Positions 35,836 to 47,293 of a DNA stretch of 64,000 nucleotides are shown here, piece by piece. The notes beneath the pieces were generated by a model. The model saw only the letters and a list, made by a program, of their open reading frames with translations, was not told the DNA's origin and made no database searches. The number at the start of each line of letters is the position of its first letter. The stretch's first letter is position 1. A program made the position numbers and the translations under genes. Source of the DNA: Udeniomyces pyricola (lineage: Eukaryota; Basidiomycota; Tremellomycetes; Cystofilobasidiales; Mrakiaceae); assembly GCA_039545295.1 (NCBI GenBank), contig BCIK01000003.1:1284891-1348890 (forward strand), written 5' to 3'.

Positions 35836-38316
35836 CTAAAGCAATAAGCCGACGACCAGCGTTCCCGTTGCAGCGAGCGCGAGTCCGAGGAATCCAAAGC
35901 CCAAGTCGTGACGCCTGAAAGCTGGAGAGCTATCGTCCCCCTTGGCAGCTTCGCCAGTGGCGTTGCGACTTCCGCTGGCGACCCAAGCTCGCCGCGAGGC
36001 TTCCATCATGACGACGAACGACTGGCCTTCGGGCGATTTGGATCCGGCCTGACCCCAGGCGAGAGGATTAACGACCTGAGTGCAGCGGCGATGGAGTCGA
36101 GTGAAGGCGTGTGCGAGTGTATGCGTAAGACAGAGAGAAGGTTAGATAAAGTAAACCATAAAGCCCATGAAAGTGTGTCTCAACCAACTTGTCAGCTCGT
36201 CGAAATTATCGAGGTCAAGGGAAACCGTGCAAGGGATGTCCGTACCGGAGCAATCCACCCATCTTGACCTGCTTCGCTCGCAAGGTATGTCGATATGTTT
36301 CCGTACGCTCTCTGTGCATACGGCACCCAAGCGTCAGAAAGACCCATGGCCGAGAGGCGGTACGCTGTCGAAGATAGCAGGGCCGTGCATGATGCATCGG
36401 CGAAGGACGAAGGTTGATCTGGGTAGTCTCGAATAAGACCATTGCTCATCTTTGGAAATTGAAAGAAACCGTGTGAGAAATGTGGATGGTGACTGAAGAC
36501 GTACTGAATACAAACTCAGAGGAATCAACTGTACGCAAAGGTCCCAGTTTTGACCGAGAGGGCGAAACTGACCTGATGCACAAAGGTTCCAGACATGATC
36601 TCCTCTATCCAGCTGTGGAGGTTAGAAAGCTCAGACTCAAAAGAGGACGCTAGCTCAGAGTTTTTGATAGCTATGGACAAGGTAAGATATGAATTTTAGC
36701 GTTACGGGCGCATGAGACAAGGAAAGTTGGGAAACGTAAACACTCACTTGCGTAAACTCGAATCATGCCCGCTGCGGCCCATCCGTTACCGGTGCCCCAA
36801 TGGCCTTTATCTGATGTGCCTGTGGAAGAGAACACGACTATAATAAGAGAAACGCTCCGTTCATCCATGACAGAAAACACGGCTTGGACGCACCCGTGCC
36901 GAGGACGATGTCTAACAGGTGGTCAAGACAAGAAGAGCGCGTCAGCTTCATGCAATCATCGCCGATTACAACCCAATACACACTCACGCTTCCATAGAGA
37001 TGACTTTTCATCATACAGATGCTGCATGAAGGGGGAGGGGGGGGGACAAAGTCTGATAATGAGATAATCGATTTTCATTCACACCAGCTCCGCCAAATGT
37101 TACTTCATCCAACCTACCTTGCGGTACACGTTACACTGCTGGTAAGCGTCGGTCAGTATGAACGGGTCGCTGGTCATGGCACCCCAGTAGGCGAGCTTCA
37201 AGGGAATAACGAATCAGCGGAGTGTTTGCATGTTCCTAGCAGGCTGATCGTGCGTATACGAACAACACGTTCATGACGCCAAGAGACAAATGACTTACGA
37301 AAGGGGGAACCATGAACATGAAGTCACTCCACTGGAAGATGACCGTGATGAAGATGAGGGCGAGACGTACAGCAGTCAGTGCGGATGTAGGAAGACATCG
37401 GTAACGGCCAATCGAGAGCTGACGTCGAGCAAGGATGGCGTACAAGTTGTACTTGATCCCGTCGATGACTGATTGCGCCGTCGTCCGTCCTAGGTACGTA
37501 TGAGGTGAGATAAAGAATCTGCAAGGCAAGATCACAGCGTTCAAGACGCGAGTGAAACAATCCAAGTAAACAACCATGATAAAACAAAAGTTGAGCGAGC
37601 GGTACAATGTCGGAGTGATCCGGTCCAATACCGGATGACGTAAGCCGGCGACAGGTTGTCAGCCTAACTGATCTGAAGAACGTCTCGCCGTCGATGAGTG
37701 CGGGCTGACCTCTTGCTTTGCAGCATCTGCGTAGTGACTTCCCGGCTGGTTCGTCCAGTTGGCCCAGACGATAGTCTCTCCCAAGGATGCAGGATCGGCG
37801 GCTGCACCATCATCGAGTAGACTGAGGCTCGATGCGTTCTGGCCGGTCGCGAGACTGCCGTTGCTGGCGAACACAGTCGAGCCAAAGGAATCCAACTTGT
37901 GCTGGATCGCTGATTGGGCAAGGGTCAGAAGGGAGGGTATCGATTGGATGGATTCGTTGGAGATGGGAGGTGGGATGGATCCGGACGCGAATGGGGAGAG
38001 GGAATCGGCGTAGTAAAAGTCCATCAAGGCGCGGGCAAGGGTGCCATTCTCCCAACTGCAAAGGGAGGGAGGAACGAGGTTGAGAAAATCCTCGAGCATT
38101 GATCAGCGTTGAACTGATATGGATTACTAGATTGCAGCAAGTGAAAGAAGTGGGAGCTTTCGCCAAGGGAAACCGAGAAAGGCCGGACCTGAGGGAGCTG
38201 GCGGCAAAGGCGTTGTCGACAACCCTTTGGAGGACAGCGTCGGACATGGGATCGACTGCTCGGGAGACACCGGCACCCCAAAGAGCAAGCGTCGCGAGGG
38301 AAAGGCCATGAAGCAT
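35836..38316 (-). CDS. Secreted, membrane-anchored six-hairpin glycoside hydrolase (GH88/GH105 type)
   Basis: The family removes unsaturated uronic sugars from pectin or related polymers. Twelve exons (38316-38189, 38055-37710, 37518-37444, 37331-37299, 37195-37118, 37021-36988, 36911-36894, 36819-36748, 36670-36573, 36528-36505, 36449-36246, 36075-35836) sum to 1350 bases and 449 residues with every phase correct. The start gives a signal peptide (MLHGLSLATLALWGAG). Family blocks are YVPRTDDGAISHR, VQLWSDFMFMVPPF, LAYWGAMTSDPF, HIVLGTGTSDKGHWGTGNGW and AAAGMIRVYA. The aromatic and acidic residues of the barrel are in place. The last 25 residues (GFLGLALAATGTLVVGLLL) are hydrophobic and end the protein, suggesting a GPI or tail anchor to the cell surface. 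One exon is only 18 bases. RPL11 diverges upstream. Confidence 0.88.
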
Positions 38317-39193
38317 GAGTGTTGGATCGGAGTAGTGGGGTGGGATGAGGAGCGTGAGGTATCGGACGATGGAAGAAAGCAGATTATGACAAGAAAAGAC
38401 TTGGGCTTTGGGCGCCAAGATATATGTATAACGTTATGGTTGATCGATGCTGCGGCGAGAGCGCGGACAGCTGGTGGTCGAGACCGCCACAAGATGCGAG
38501 GTGGACGTCGACAGATGGCAGCGGTGGGTGAGTAAATCTGGCCGATATAGATGGTGCGCGTACGTGTGTGAGGAATGAGGATACGGGGCTGGATTGAAAG
38601 TGAGATGGTGCATGGACATATGGACATATGGATATATGGAGCAATATATATATATATATGGAGGGGGTTCATAATGGAGGTAACAGCTGACATGATGCAT
38701 GTCGTGCATGTTGGCTGGGTGGGTGGGTTGTGACGGCGCAGACAAGCGAAGTGCAAAGTGAGTCGATCGAAGAAGCGCGCGCTCGAGGCAGAGGCAGGTT
38801 GGAACTAGCTGGTGGGTGGGTTTGGTTGAAGCATCAAAGCTTCCCTCTCCTGTCCGTCGTTCTTCGCTCCCCAAGTTCTTGTAAGGCCCCCTTTTTGCTA
38901 CATCGTTCCTTGCCCCCCCTTGGCTCAGCCCATACAACCGCATACGCACCCGCATACACACCCGCATATACACACCAGCTGACACACAATCCATCTTTTC
39001 TGCATTCCACTTATCCATCCATCCATTACCGCCGTCGCTCCCTCACTTGCTCTTCTCCCCCCCCCCTCCTCGCGCGCAATCTCACTTTTCGCCCGCCCCG
39101 CCTCAAATTTCTCCCTTCGTTCACCCGCTCCCTCTCTCTCTCTCTCTCCATTGATTCTACCCGACGCGCTTCGACTCAACCTCATCTAGCAAA
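38317..39193. promoter_or_regulatory. Divergent promoter between the glycoside hydrolase and RPL11
   Basis: The 877 bases hold the promoters of both genes. On the hydrolase side are ATATGGA repeats and an alternating TA run (about 38612-38660). On the RPL11 side is CT-rich DNA, including a CTCTCTCT run about 50 bases before the start at 39194, a pattern common upstream of basidiomycete ribosomal protein genes. No classical TATA box is evident close to RPL11. Confidence 0.55.
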
Positions 39194-40599
39194 ATGGTGC
39201 GTACAAAACTCGTCGTTTTGGTCAAAGCGTCAGGTTCATGTCGGGAAGCAGAGCAAGCATCAGAGAGTGTCTGGAGAGGAGGCAAGACGGCAAAGGAAAG
39301 AGCAAGGGTGGGCCACCGACTACCTGGCAACAGCCAACGCGTCCATCACTTGGCTATCAGGTGTTCTGGCTTAACCCAACTATGGTTGAGACGCTGCAGA
39401 CTTTTGGAGCGGGTAGTTGGATGGAGGCGTCATGAAGGATGTATGGCTCTGGACCGGGGGAACAGCGGACAGACCGACGACAAGGGCGCGAGCGCTGTCA
39501 CACTTTTCTCTAGAGGCCGTGTAGACTACTGGCCGACTCATGCTGACTATGGTTCTGTTCCCCTCCCTTCCCCCCCTTCCCTCCCTCGTCGGTCGTCTCG
39601 CTCAGGCTGACACCAAGACCACCCCCGCCAACCCCATGAAGGACCTCAAGATCCAGAAGTTGGTCATCAGTACGTTTCAGGCTCTCTACATCCTGCCACT
39701 GGTCCCTGTAGCTTTTTCCTTCTCTATGCATACAGCCTCTTCTGTATTTCACTAGATACTGACTTCATGCTGACTTTGGTTCCTCATGTACACCCGTAGA
39801 CATCTCCGTCGGAGAGTCTGGTGATCGACTTACTCGAGCCTCCAAGGTTCTCGAGCAGTTGACTGGACAGTCCCCGGTTACCTCCAAGGCCCGATACACC
39901 GTCCGATCGTTCTCCATCCGAAGGAACGAGAAGATTGCTTGCCACGTCACCATCCGAGGACCCAAGGCTGAGGAGATCCTCGAGCGAGGCCTCAAGGTCA
40001 AGGAGTACGAGCTCAGGAAGCGAAACTTCTCGGAGGTGAGGATCATTGCTTTCTTTCCCAAATTCGCTTTTCCGACTCCCAAATAGATGTACGTTCTCAC
40101 AACTGACCTGTTTCAACCTATGCTTGCTCTTACCCTCTCCAGACCGGAAACTTCGGTTTCGGTATCCAGGAGCACATCGACCTTGGTATCAAGTACGACC
40201 CCGGAATTGGTATTTTCGGAATGGACTTCTACGTCGTCATGGGCCGACCCGGTATGCGTGTCGGTAAGTAGGATTCTCGTTTGATTTTTTTTTGCCTCTT
40301 GGACTATATACTCTCTCATCCGCCCACCAATGTACGCGTGACTGACATCATCTTTTTTCATCGCGTGTTTCTCCAGCCGAGAGGAAGCAGAGGAAGGCCC
40401 GAGTTGGTTTCCAGCACAAGGTCCGACCCGAGGACACCATTGCTTGGTTCAAGACCCGATTCGACGGTATCGTCGCCCGAGTAAGCCATAGTTCCTTTAC
40501 CCTGACTTGCCCTTCTTGCGGCATCCTAAGTTTTCTTTTTGGAACGTTGCTCATTCGTCTCTACGTCTTTCCCTCCCTCCTGCTTCTCTTCCATAGTAA
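39194..40599 (+). CDS. RPL11: 60S ribosomal protein L11 (uL5)
   Basis: uL5 sits in the central protuberance of the large subunit and contacts 5S rRNA. Exons 39194-39196, 39606-39669, 39800-40035, 40143-40263, 40377-40480 and 40597-40599 sum to 531 bases and 176 residues, against 174 in yeast. Sequence is near-universal: [91 protein letters not shown] and [19 protein letters not shown], then a Lys/Arg-rich C-terminus. Two exons are extreme: the first is only the ATG, spliced by GTGCGT to a CAG before Ala-Asp-Thr, and the last is only the TAA, after a CCATAG acceptor. I looked for C/D-box snoRNA motifs in the introns and saw none. Confidence 0.96.
39197..39605 (+). other. RPL11: Long first intron of RPL11, directly after the start codon
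   Basis: 409 bases from GTGCGT to CTCAG. Long, start-proximal introns are common in fungal ribosomal protein genes and often influence expression. The frame in the intron stays open for about 138 codons. Confidence 0.85.
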
Positions 40600-42324
40600 A
40601 CGTTGGATCTCGTCCTTTGTTCTCTCTCCTTCCCCCCCATTTAAAAACCTATGCATGAACCTCCCCACGCGTAGATACAAAAAGAGTCCACAAAAAAATT
40701 CAAATAAAAGACGAACCGCTGAAAGAAGAACGAGTCTAACGATAACCTCCAGCTTGAGTGCTTGGGAGCCAAAATGCTCTTCTTTCAGTCGCTCGCGCTT
40801 TTCTTGGCTTTTTTTTTTGGCTTGCTCTTCCCTCCCCCTCCCCTTCCCCTTTCCCTTCTTCCCTCAACTCTCCTTCCCTCAACACCACTGCTTGTCCTTC
40901 GCCCTCGCTTCTTCTCCCTTTCTCACTTGGCTCTTCCCCCTCTTTCACTGGTCTCGGTCGATGTCCTTGCTTGCCCTTCCTTCTCTCTCCCTCCTCCCCC
41001 CCCCTCCTTTGTTGCCTTGGAAGAGAAGTCATTGGATCGTCTCGACAAAGGACGGATGAGAAAAAAAAATCAGGTCGGGAGGTCTTCGAGGCTCTATGCT
41101 GTCGCTTTTCCACACGCGCCACCTCCCTTTCTCATCTTTTTTTTTCTTTTCCCTTTCCGTCCTCTGTCGTTTCGACCGCACCAAAAGACGGATATCTTCC
41201 TTGGGGAGCAAGGGTGTCAGGTTGGAAGGGGGGTTTCCCTATGGGAACAGGAAGGATTTTGCCTGGACATCTTCCGTTTCTGCAAGTTGGGTCGGGAAGT
41301 AGCGAGGGATTCTGCGCGCATGTGCAAGGGCCCGGCTCGAGTGGGGTGTGTGTGTGTGTGTGTGTGTTAGCAGGTGGCAGGATCGACTGACGCAACTGAT
41401 TTGTTCCTTGACTGACTTGTTTTCCCCGTCACCGCTAACTTTCAGAAACTCAACTGACTGACCGACTAACCAACTAACGTTCGAAAGCGCGATGTGTATT
41501 GACTGGACCCTTCATTGAAAACCACCATCTACCTAACCTCACTCTCGAGATTTGGTTTTGATTTTTTTCTTCACTCGCTCGCTCTCACAGTCGACGCTCC
41601 TTTCCCGGCTCCCTGACTTTTTTTTTTCCGGATCTAAACCCACTGGGCTTTATTATCTCCTCGTTTCGACAAACGTACGTTTGCACGCATGCGTGTCCAT
41701 GGAACAGATAGGGGGGGGGCATATACGTATACCAGATCTTTGATCAAATGAACGTTGAAACTTTTTTTCTCGCAATAAAATAATTAAAAAAAAATAAGAT
41801 TAAAAAAAAAAGTACTACGCGGAATCGAACCCTCCCTCCCCCCCTCTCCTGGCCCTCGCATTTCCTTCATCGTACATGATGAGTACTACAACCCGAAATA
41901 GAGGCGACATGAATCATCATATAAGCGCGTCGGAATGCAAATCATAGGGTGGTAGGTGGCATTGGTGATGTTATATAAGCCCCCCCCCCCCCCTGGGGAA
42001 CTAAGATGCTGTCGATTTTATATCTGATCTGTCACAAATCCTTTCCGGACGGGGCTGGTCGGACGTCGAATGGATGGATGTCCTAGCGATGTAACTCGTA
42101 ATTCGACGTAGTTAGCAGCTAGCTATGAGATCGCTGTCTTCGTCGCCGTCGTCGTCCTGCTCCTTAGACGTCAAGTGTACATGATACAGTAGTATGTAGC
42201 CTTTGGCCACTCGCGGTTAAAACAACCCTCCCCCCCCTTCTCTTCCCTTCCCTTCCCTTCCTTTTCTTAAAGCCTCCTTCTTCGACTCACATCACCCTAT
42301 CATCCTTCCCTCCCGCCTCCTATC
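40600..42324. other. Intergenic between convergent 3' ends (RPL11 and TGS1)
   Basis: RPL11 ends at 40599 and TGS1 at 42325. Open frames at 40547-41390 are Pro/Ser/Phe/Leu-rich and come from CT-rich DNA; one is in frame with RPL11 if its last intron is kept. A (GT) tract is at 41346-41367, T/A-rich DNA at about 41761-41810, a pol III B-box match at 41819-41831 (minus), and a C run near 41980-41994. I see no gene. Confidence 0.6.
41811..41887 (-). promoter_or_regulatory. Isolated pol III B-box match followed by an oligo-T run
   Basis: On the minus strand the sequence GGTTCGATTCC, a perfect B box, is followed 15 bases later by ten T. AGTACT flanks the unit at both ends and can pair with itself. 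The interior does not fold into a tRNA cloverleaf and has no A box in the usual place, so this is a motif, not a called tRNA. Confidence 0.4.
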
Positions 42325-44067
42325 CTAGTGAGACGTCTCTGACATCACCGGCACGCTCGCCAACGCGCCATACATGACGGTGATCGCTTTCAGTTTCCCA
42401 CTCATCCATTCTTCTTCGACTTCGATCCGCTCGCCTTCCTCTCCCAACGCGGCGAGTTCTTCGAGGTCCGAGTTCTTAGGGAGGTAATATGCGACGTCTC
42501 GAGTGATGGTTCGGGCGAGATCAAAGAGGTCTTTCCCGTGGAGAGGTTGAAGGGCGGCGAGTGGATAAGCAGGAGCTGTCGTCGATGATGATGATGACGA
42601 AAGGGGGTTAGGTAGTGGGTTATTGTCAGACGTGGTTTGAGGGTTGGCGAATTGGGTGAGATAGGAGATCCCTCCCCAAGGTGGGGAGAGAAAGACGACG
42701 TCGATCCCGTTGAGAGGTCGATGATGGGAAGCGGATGGAGACGACGACGATGAGGAGAAGGATGAGGTCGAACCAGAGAGGGACTTGGCGAAAGAAACAA
42801 AATCGCAGAGGATGAATTCGATTCGATCGGCTACGCCGTATTGGAGAGCGTTGTGACGCGCTAGGGCAAGACGCGTGGGGGACGTGTCCAGAGCGATGAC
42901 TGAGTGCGACGAAAGAAAATCAAGATAGAGAGAAATATTAGGGAAAAATAAGAGATTGATAAATTAAGAAATGAGGGGTTTGGACAGGGCGAGTTTGACC
43001 TATTTCCCAGAGCAGAGGAAAGTCTTTGGGGGAAAAAAAAATAATAACAAGAGAACAACAATTTTTCAAAGATGAAGCAGGCAGGCAGGCAAAAGCCTAT
43101 CGGACGTACCTCGCTCGCAGGTCTGAGCAAACGCAATGGCGTTTCCTCCGACGCCACAGAACGCGTCAAGGACGGCTAGAGAGAGATGGAGAGGAAGAGA
43201 TGGGGGAAAAATAAATAACAATAAGACCGGCTTAGTAAAGCTCAGAGATACATGAGAGGAGAGAAAGAGAAAAATAGACGACAGACTTACTTCCGCACCT
43301 CAGTCGTTCGGCAATCTGAGTCGCAATCCTCTCGGGCGTGACCGAATACCATCCTTCGGTATCTAGAAGCATCGGCAACTCGTCGTACATCGAGAACAGC
43401 CGGGTCCGTTGACCGTAGTCTGAGTTTGGGGGGGCCGGACGAGAGGTGAGCATGGAGGAGCACAAGAAGAGTCAGCTTCCCAGCAGACGAGGTCATGCAG
43501 GTCCCTCTTTCTCCATCCCAACGTAAGAAGGACCGACGATTCCTTTCCCTCCCCCCCCCCCCCCCCTTTCGATAAACAAAGCTGACGGAAAGGGGGTTCC
43601 TTACATTTCTTGAGGTCTTTGGGAACCTTCTTCTCTCTGACATACCGCTCGACCATCCCACGACAATCCCATGGGTGCTTGCGGGATCCTTGGTCGTCGG
43701 CTTCCGTCCACGGCTTCCTCCGCTTGGCGACGGCGCGACCGACCTCGGCAAGGTCATCCACCTTCTCCTCTTCCTGCGTAGCTGCTGGACGCTTCTCCGG
43801 CCGGAACAAAGACACCAAAGGAGCTGATGGTAAAGGTGCTTGAGAAGTTGAAGAAGTCGAGGCGATAGGAGTGAGTTCACTAGGAAGGGAAGAAGAAGAC
43901 GAGGTCGTCGACGCGGACGTGCCGAGGGCTACTGAGGAGGGAACTTGAGGCGGAGCGACGAGCGTGGTGGTGGTGGTAGAAGCGACGTTGGTCGAGATGG
44001 CGGTTCGAAGCTCGGGTGGGAGAGCAGAGAAGAGCGAGGTCGAGAGTTTCATGCGACGCTTGCCCAT
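42325..44067 (-). CDS. TGS1: Trimethylguanosine synthase (RNA cap hypermethylase)
   Basis: Tgs1 adds two methyl groups from S-adenosylmethionine to the N2 of the m7G cap of snRNAs and snoRNAs in the nucleus. Four exons, 44067-43605, 43419-43291, 43175-43110 and 42899-42325, sum to 1233 bases and 410 residues with correct phases. Exon 1 is a Ser/Thr-rich, disordered N-terminus ending in a Lys-Lys pair. The family signature starts at the first join: YGQRTRLFSMYDE, then LLDTEGWYSVTPERIATQIA. The SAM site is VLDAFCGVGGNAIAFAQTCE, followed by VIALDTSPTRLALARHNA. The catalytic/cap-stacking block FLSPPWGGISYL (near 42671-42692) has the conserved Trp. Serine-rich inserts flank the last motif. The domain order matches fungal and human Tgs1; the N-terminal extension is short. 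Confidence 0.94.
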
Positions 44068-44703
44068 GGTTGGCTTGGAGTGAGTTGAGGATGAAGGGTC
44101 GATGGATGAGAGTGGGCGTAAGACGTAAGCATATACAGAGTTGAGACACTGGAAACTTGGTCAATCACCAGTGGTTTGGGTTAATCGTCGCGTCGTCAAA
44201 ATATGAAATTATCACGAAAATGATCATGATTTCTTTTCATCGCTCATGCCATTTGCCAGCTCATATCATGCTGCAAGCTCATGCACACGACATGATACAC
44301 GATCAAGATAGTTACAGATCATTATCCTCCAAGTAGTACCATATAGTTTCCACAGCTCGATCAGCGCCCCAGGCCTCAGTAACCAAGCCATTCATTCACG
44401 TTGATGCTCAAACATCGACTTCTTCTTCTCGTCCTCCACCTCGATCGGGAGAGAGTGGCAAATTCGAGAGCGGCGCATATATAATATATATATATATATA
44501 TACCAATCGAGAGTACAGATGACCAAATGAGAGAATCATCTGATCGACAGACATAAGCTACGGAGCGCAAGATCATGGATAGACAGTGTCGACAGGAAAA
44601 GTCATGCAAGGGAGGCTGAATGCAAGGCAGAGAGCAAAGACGAGACGTAGTAGCATGTATGTTGTACCATGCTTGAGTGAGGGTCCCGAATCATGGACAA
44701 CTA
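44068..44703. other. Intergenic: promoter of TGS1 and 3' side of the next gene
   Basis: No gene. An alternating TA tract (about 44476-44502) is the only notable feature. Confidence 0.6.
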
Positions 44704-46952
44704 CTAGAGTTGTAGGATCTCTTCTCCCTCCTCCTTGGTGATCTGCTCGAGCCTGTGTTGATATACACCACTCAACACGTCAGTTGATTCCCCATTTCAC
44801 AGTCATGACGAGGCAAACCAAGTCACCTATGGCAACTGACCAGATTGTAAGAATCCCTTCCAGCATCGCTTCCCATCCTGGTCCTTGTTTCGCGACGAGC
44901 GTCGGATCGAAAACGATCGAATGGGGAGTCGGACTGGTCGATGGATTGGTGATTGGAACGGACCATCGGAACTTGAGCGAGCTTCAGGATCCATCGGGTT
45001 GGACGTAAAGAAGGGGAGGGGGGGAGCGGGGGGTCAGGGAAAAATACAAGGTTCAACAGAGAGGTCGCACGTGACTTTAACAAACCGAAAATACGACACG
45101 CACCTGGCAAAGAGCTGGTTATTCTCAATCTTTTGGAACGTTCGTAGAGGTGAGGTGACGTGGATGTCTGTGACCAAGTGATCAAGTCAGATGCATGCAC
45201 ATGCGGGGAACGGGATAGAATCCGAGAGACACCACAAACGTACCTTGGGGAGGGATGAAGCCAAACTGCTTTTGACTATGTTTAACGACGGCGTTGTGAG
45301 CAAGACAGAGAAGTCGACCATCGGATAGAGCGTCGAGTGTCTCCAGGGAGAAATCAAAGCTTTCGGTGGGTAGAAAGCTAGAGAGGAGAGAAGAGACTCG
45401 TCCTGTGACATGGACCGGCAAGCATACATTCATACTCGGTGGTCAGTCAGTCAATCGTGTCCACCGCACTACAGACGCTCTTTACAAAGATACTCCTCTC
45501 TAGTCTTCTTTGCCTTCTATTCTTACCTCGTATTGGTTTTGATTTGTCCATCCAAATCTCGTCTGTTCCATGCTCTGTCGCATCCAGATCCTCCTGAACT
45601 GGCTGAGACCTGCCAATCTGACTCTCCCCCGAGTTCTCACCATCCTCCGAGATTGTCGAATACTCAGGGATGGGAGGTGTGAAGCTCTGTCTTCTCCCTG
45701 CTGTTCCAGATCCTCCAGAGGGCTCCCGAGTGACGGTCCAGCCCCGTGCCGTGGCCGTCCGCCCGCCAAAGACGACGAGATCAACTTCATCGAGGTACAA
45801 CCGCGCCGCTTTTCTCTCTTCGATAAGGTGTGCCAACGGTACGTCGGTCCGATAAGACGACAGTCGGTCCTCCCACGAAGTCTTGACACCTTCGCTGGCG
45901 TGTTGGTTCTCCTTCCAGCCAAGCGGAAGCGGGTCAGAAGTGGGCGAATGAGGGCGGGACGAGGCGGCAGAGGTGGCCGTCGAAGACGTAGCAGACTCGA
46001 GCAAAGCCGAAGGATCAGGAGCATCGGATAGGCGATAAGTTTCCTCTGTGAGCCGAAGAACTGCCAAGAGGTCGAGAGCGAGTTTACGAGTCGTCGGAAT
46101 CAGGTGGTTCGGATGGGTAGCCAGAGACAATGGCCCTGATACCGATCGATTCGAGAGTGCCGACCAAGATCGTGATGAGAGCGTGGAGGGACGAGATGGA
46201 GTCGAGAACCATTGGTGTGGAAGAGCGAAGGAAGAGTTAGAAGACGTTCCAGCTTGTGAGGGTGTACCGGTAGGTGGACCGGGTGAAGGGCCGAGGGAAA
46301 GATCAGAGTCGTTGTTTGGCAAGGCCAGCACGTACTCTCGCACAGATCGCACCGCGGCGAGACTGGTTTTGAGTACGGCATAGATATCTACGGGAGCGTC
46401 GAGTTGAGTCGATTGGTCTACCAGACTGTCGCTTTCGTCGCCTGCTCGGAGTTGGAAGAGGGTCTCCATCGCCTCCAGATGGCGGACGAGGGCCGGTCGG
46501 AGCGTGGCCGCGGCGGGGGTGAGGCGTGAAGGCGGGAACGAGGGTTTGCTCTGGGGAGATGGTCTCGAGGGAGAGGGCGGTAGATCGTCGTATGATAGCT
46601 CTCGGAGTTGTGGGGCAAAGGATGAGGGTGATGTACTTGAGCTCGAACCAGGTGAAGGCGATGCTCGGAACGAGTCGAGGGCCGTTTTCGTAAAGAGATG
46701 CTGAAGGTAGTCGATGCTTTGGAGGCAAGCTAGGGACCCCCTCTTGGCATGGGTCGGCCGCTCGGTCGAGGATTTGCGGGGGTAAACGAGGGGTCTTAGG
46801 GTTAGTGGAGGTGAAGGAGGTAGAGGAATTTGAGTGGGGGAGCCCGAGCGAGAGGCTGTGATGGGCGAAGAAGTGACAGGGTTGGGAGGGTCCATTGGTG
46901 GTTGAGTGGAAAGGGAATGAAGTGGCCAGGTCGCCTGACTCGGGTGGACCAA
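44704..46952 (-). CDS. Unrecognised protein with a calponin-like C-terminal segment
   Basis: The long first exon (46952 to about 45500) encodes a Ser/Pro-rich, partly helical protein: near residue 75 LACLQSIDYLQHLFTKTALD, in the middle repeated Leu-rich helices (PVDIYAVLKTSLAAVRSV, RKLALDLLAVLRLTEETY). Short 3' exons then add ESFDFSLETLDALSDGRLLC, LAHNAVVKHSQKQFGFIP, DIHVTSPLRTFQKIENNQLF and EQITKEEGEEILQL. The last block, with 'DGRLLC' followed by 'N', recalls the start of calponin-homology folds, but I would not assign the domain without a profile search. Exon 1 may end at a GTAAAG or GTCTGT donor; its 3' end is uncertain. A second Met at 46889 (MDPPNPV) is an alternative start. Function is unknown; a cytoskeletal or signalling scaffold role would be a guess. 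Confidence 0.7.
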
Positions 46953-47293
46953 GGGATGAGACTGAGATGGGTGGATGTGAATACTGTATAAAGGGTGGGA
47001 ATGAGGCTATGATGAGTGATGGGGGATATGGACAAGTGTTATTTAAGATGGTGATGAGGCATGTTCAAGCAAGGTACGTATGACTTGGTGTATCGATCCA
47101 ATATCCAGCTGTCGTCTGCAAGGTGTCAACAAACTGAACAATCACGGGCTCGTCCGAGATCCGAGACCCGATCACCGCCTTGTAGCGCTTGTAGCTTAAT
47201 GTCCTTCGCTCGATATTCGATGGCTCCTTCGATTATGCAGTCCCTCCCAACCTATAGCCCTTTGACCAGCCTACGCTTGCTGGACCTCTGACC
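46953..47293. promoter_or_regulatory. Divergent promoter (calponin-like gene / SCOC-like gene)
   Basis: 341 bases separate the two divergent starts. I see no strong TATA box or repeated site. Confidence 0.5.

Noticed and set aside
39197..39605. snoRNA inside the RPL11 first intron
   Set aside because: I found no C box (RTGATGA) with a matching D box (CTGA) at suitable spacing; an H/ACA RNA cannot be excluded by eye.
40758..41390. Long + open frames after RPL11 (about 200 codons)
   Set aside because: They are Pro/Ser/Leu/Phe-rich translations of CT-rich 3' UTR in two overlapping frames; no domain and no splice context.
41811..41887. A tRNA gene on the minus strand
   Set aside because: The B box and T run fit, but the T stem does not pair, there is no A box or D arm of normal form, no anticodon arm, and a G-rich interior. 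I keep it only as a motif.
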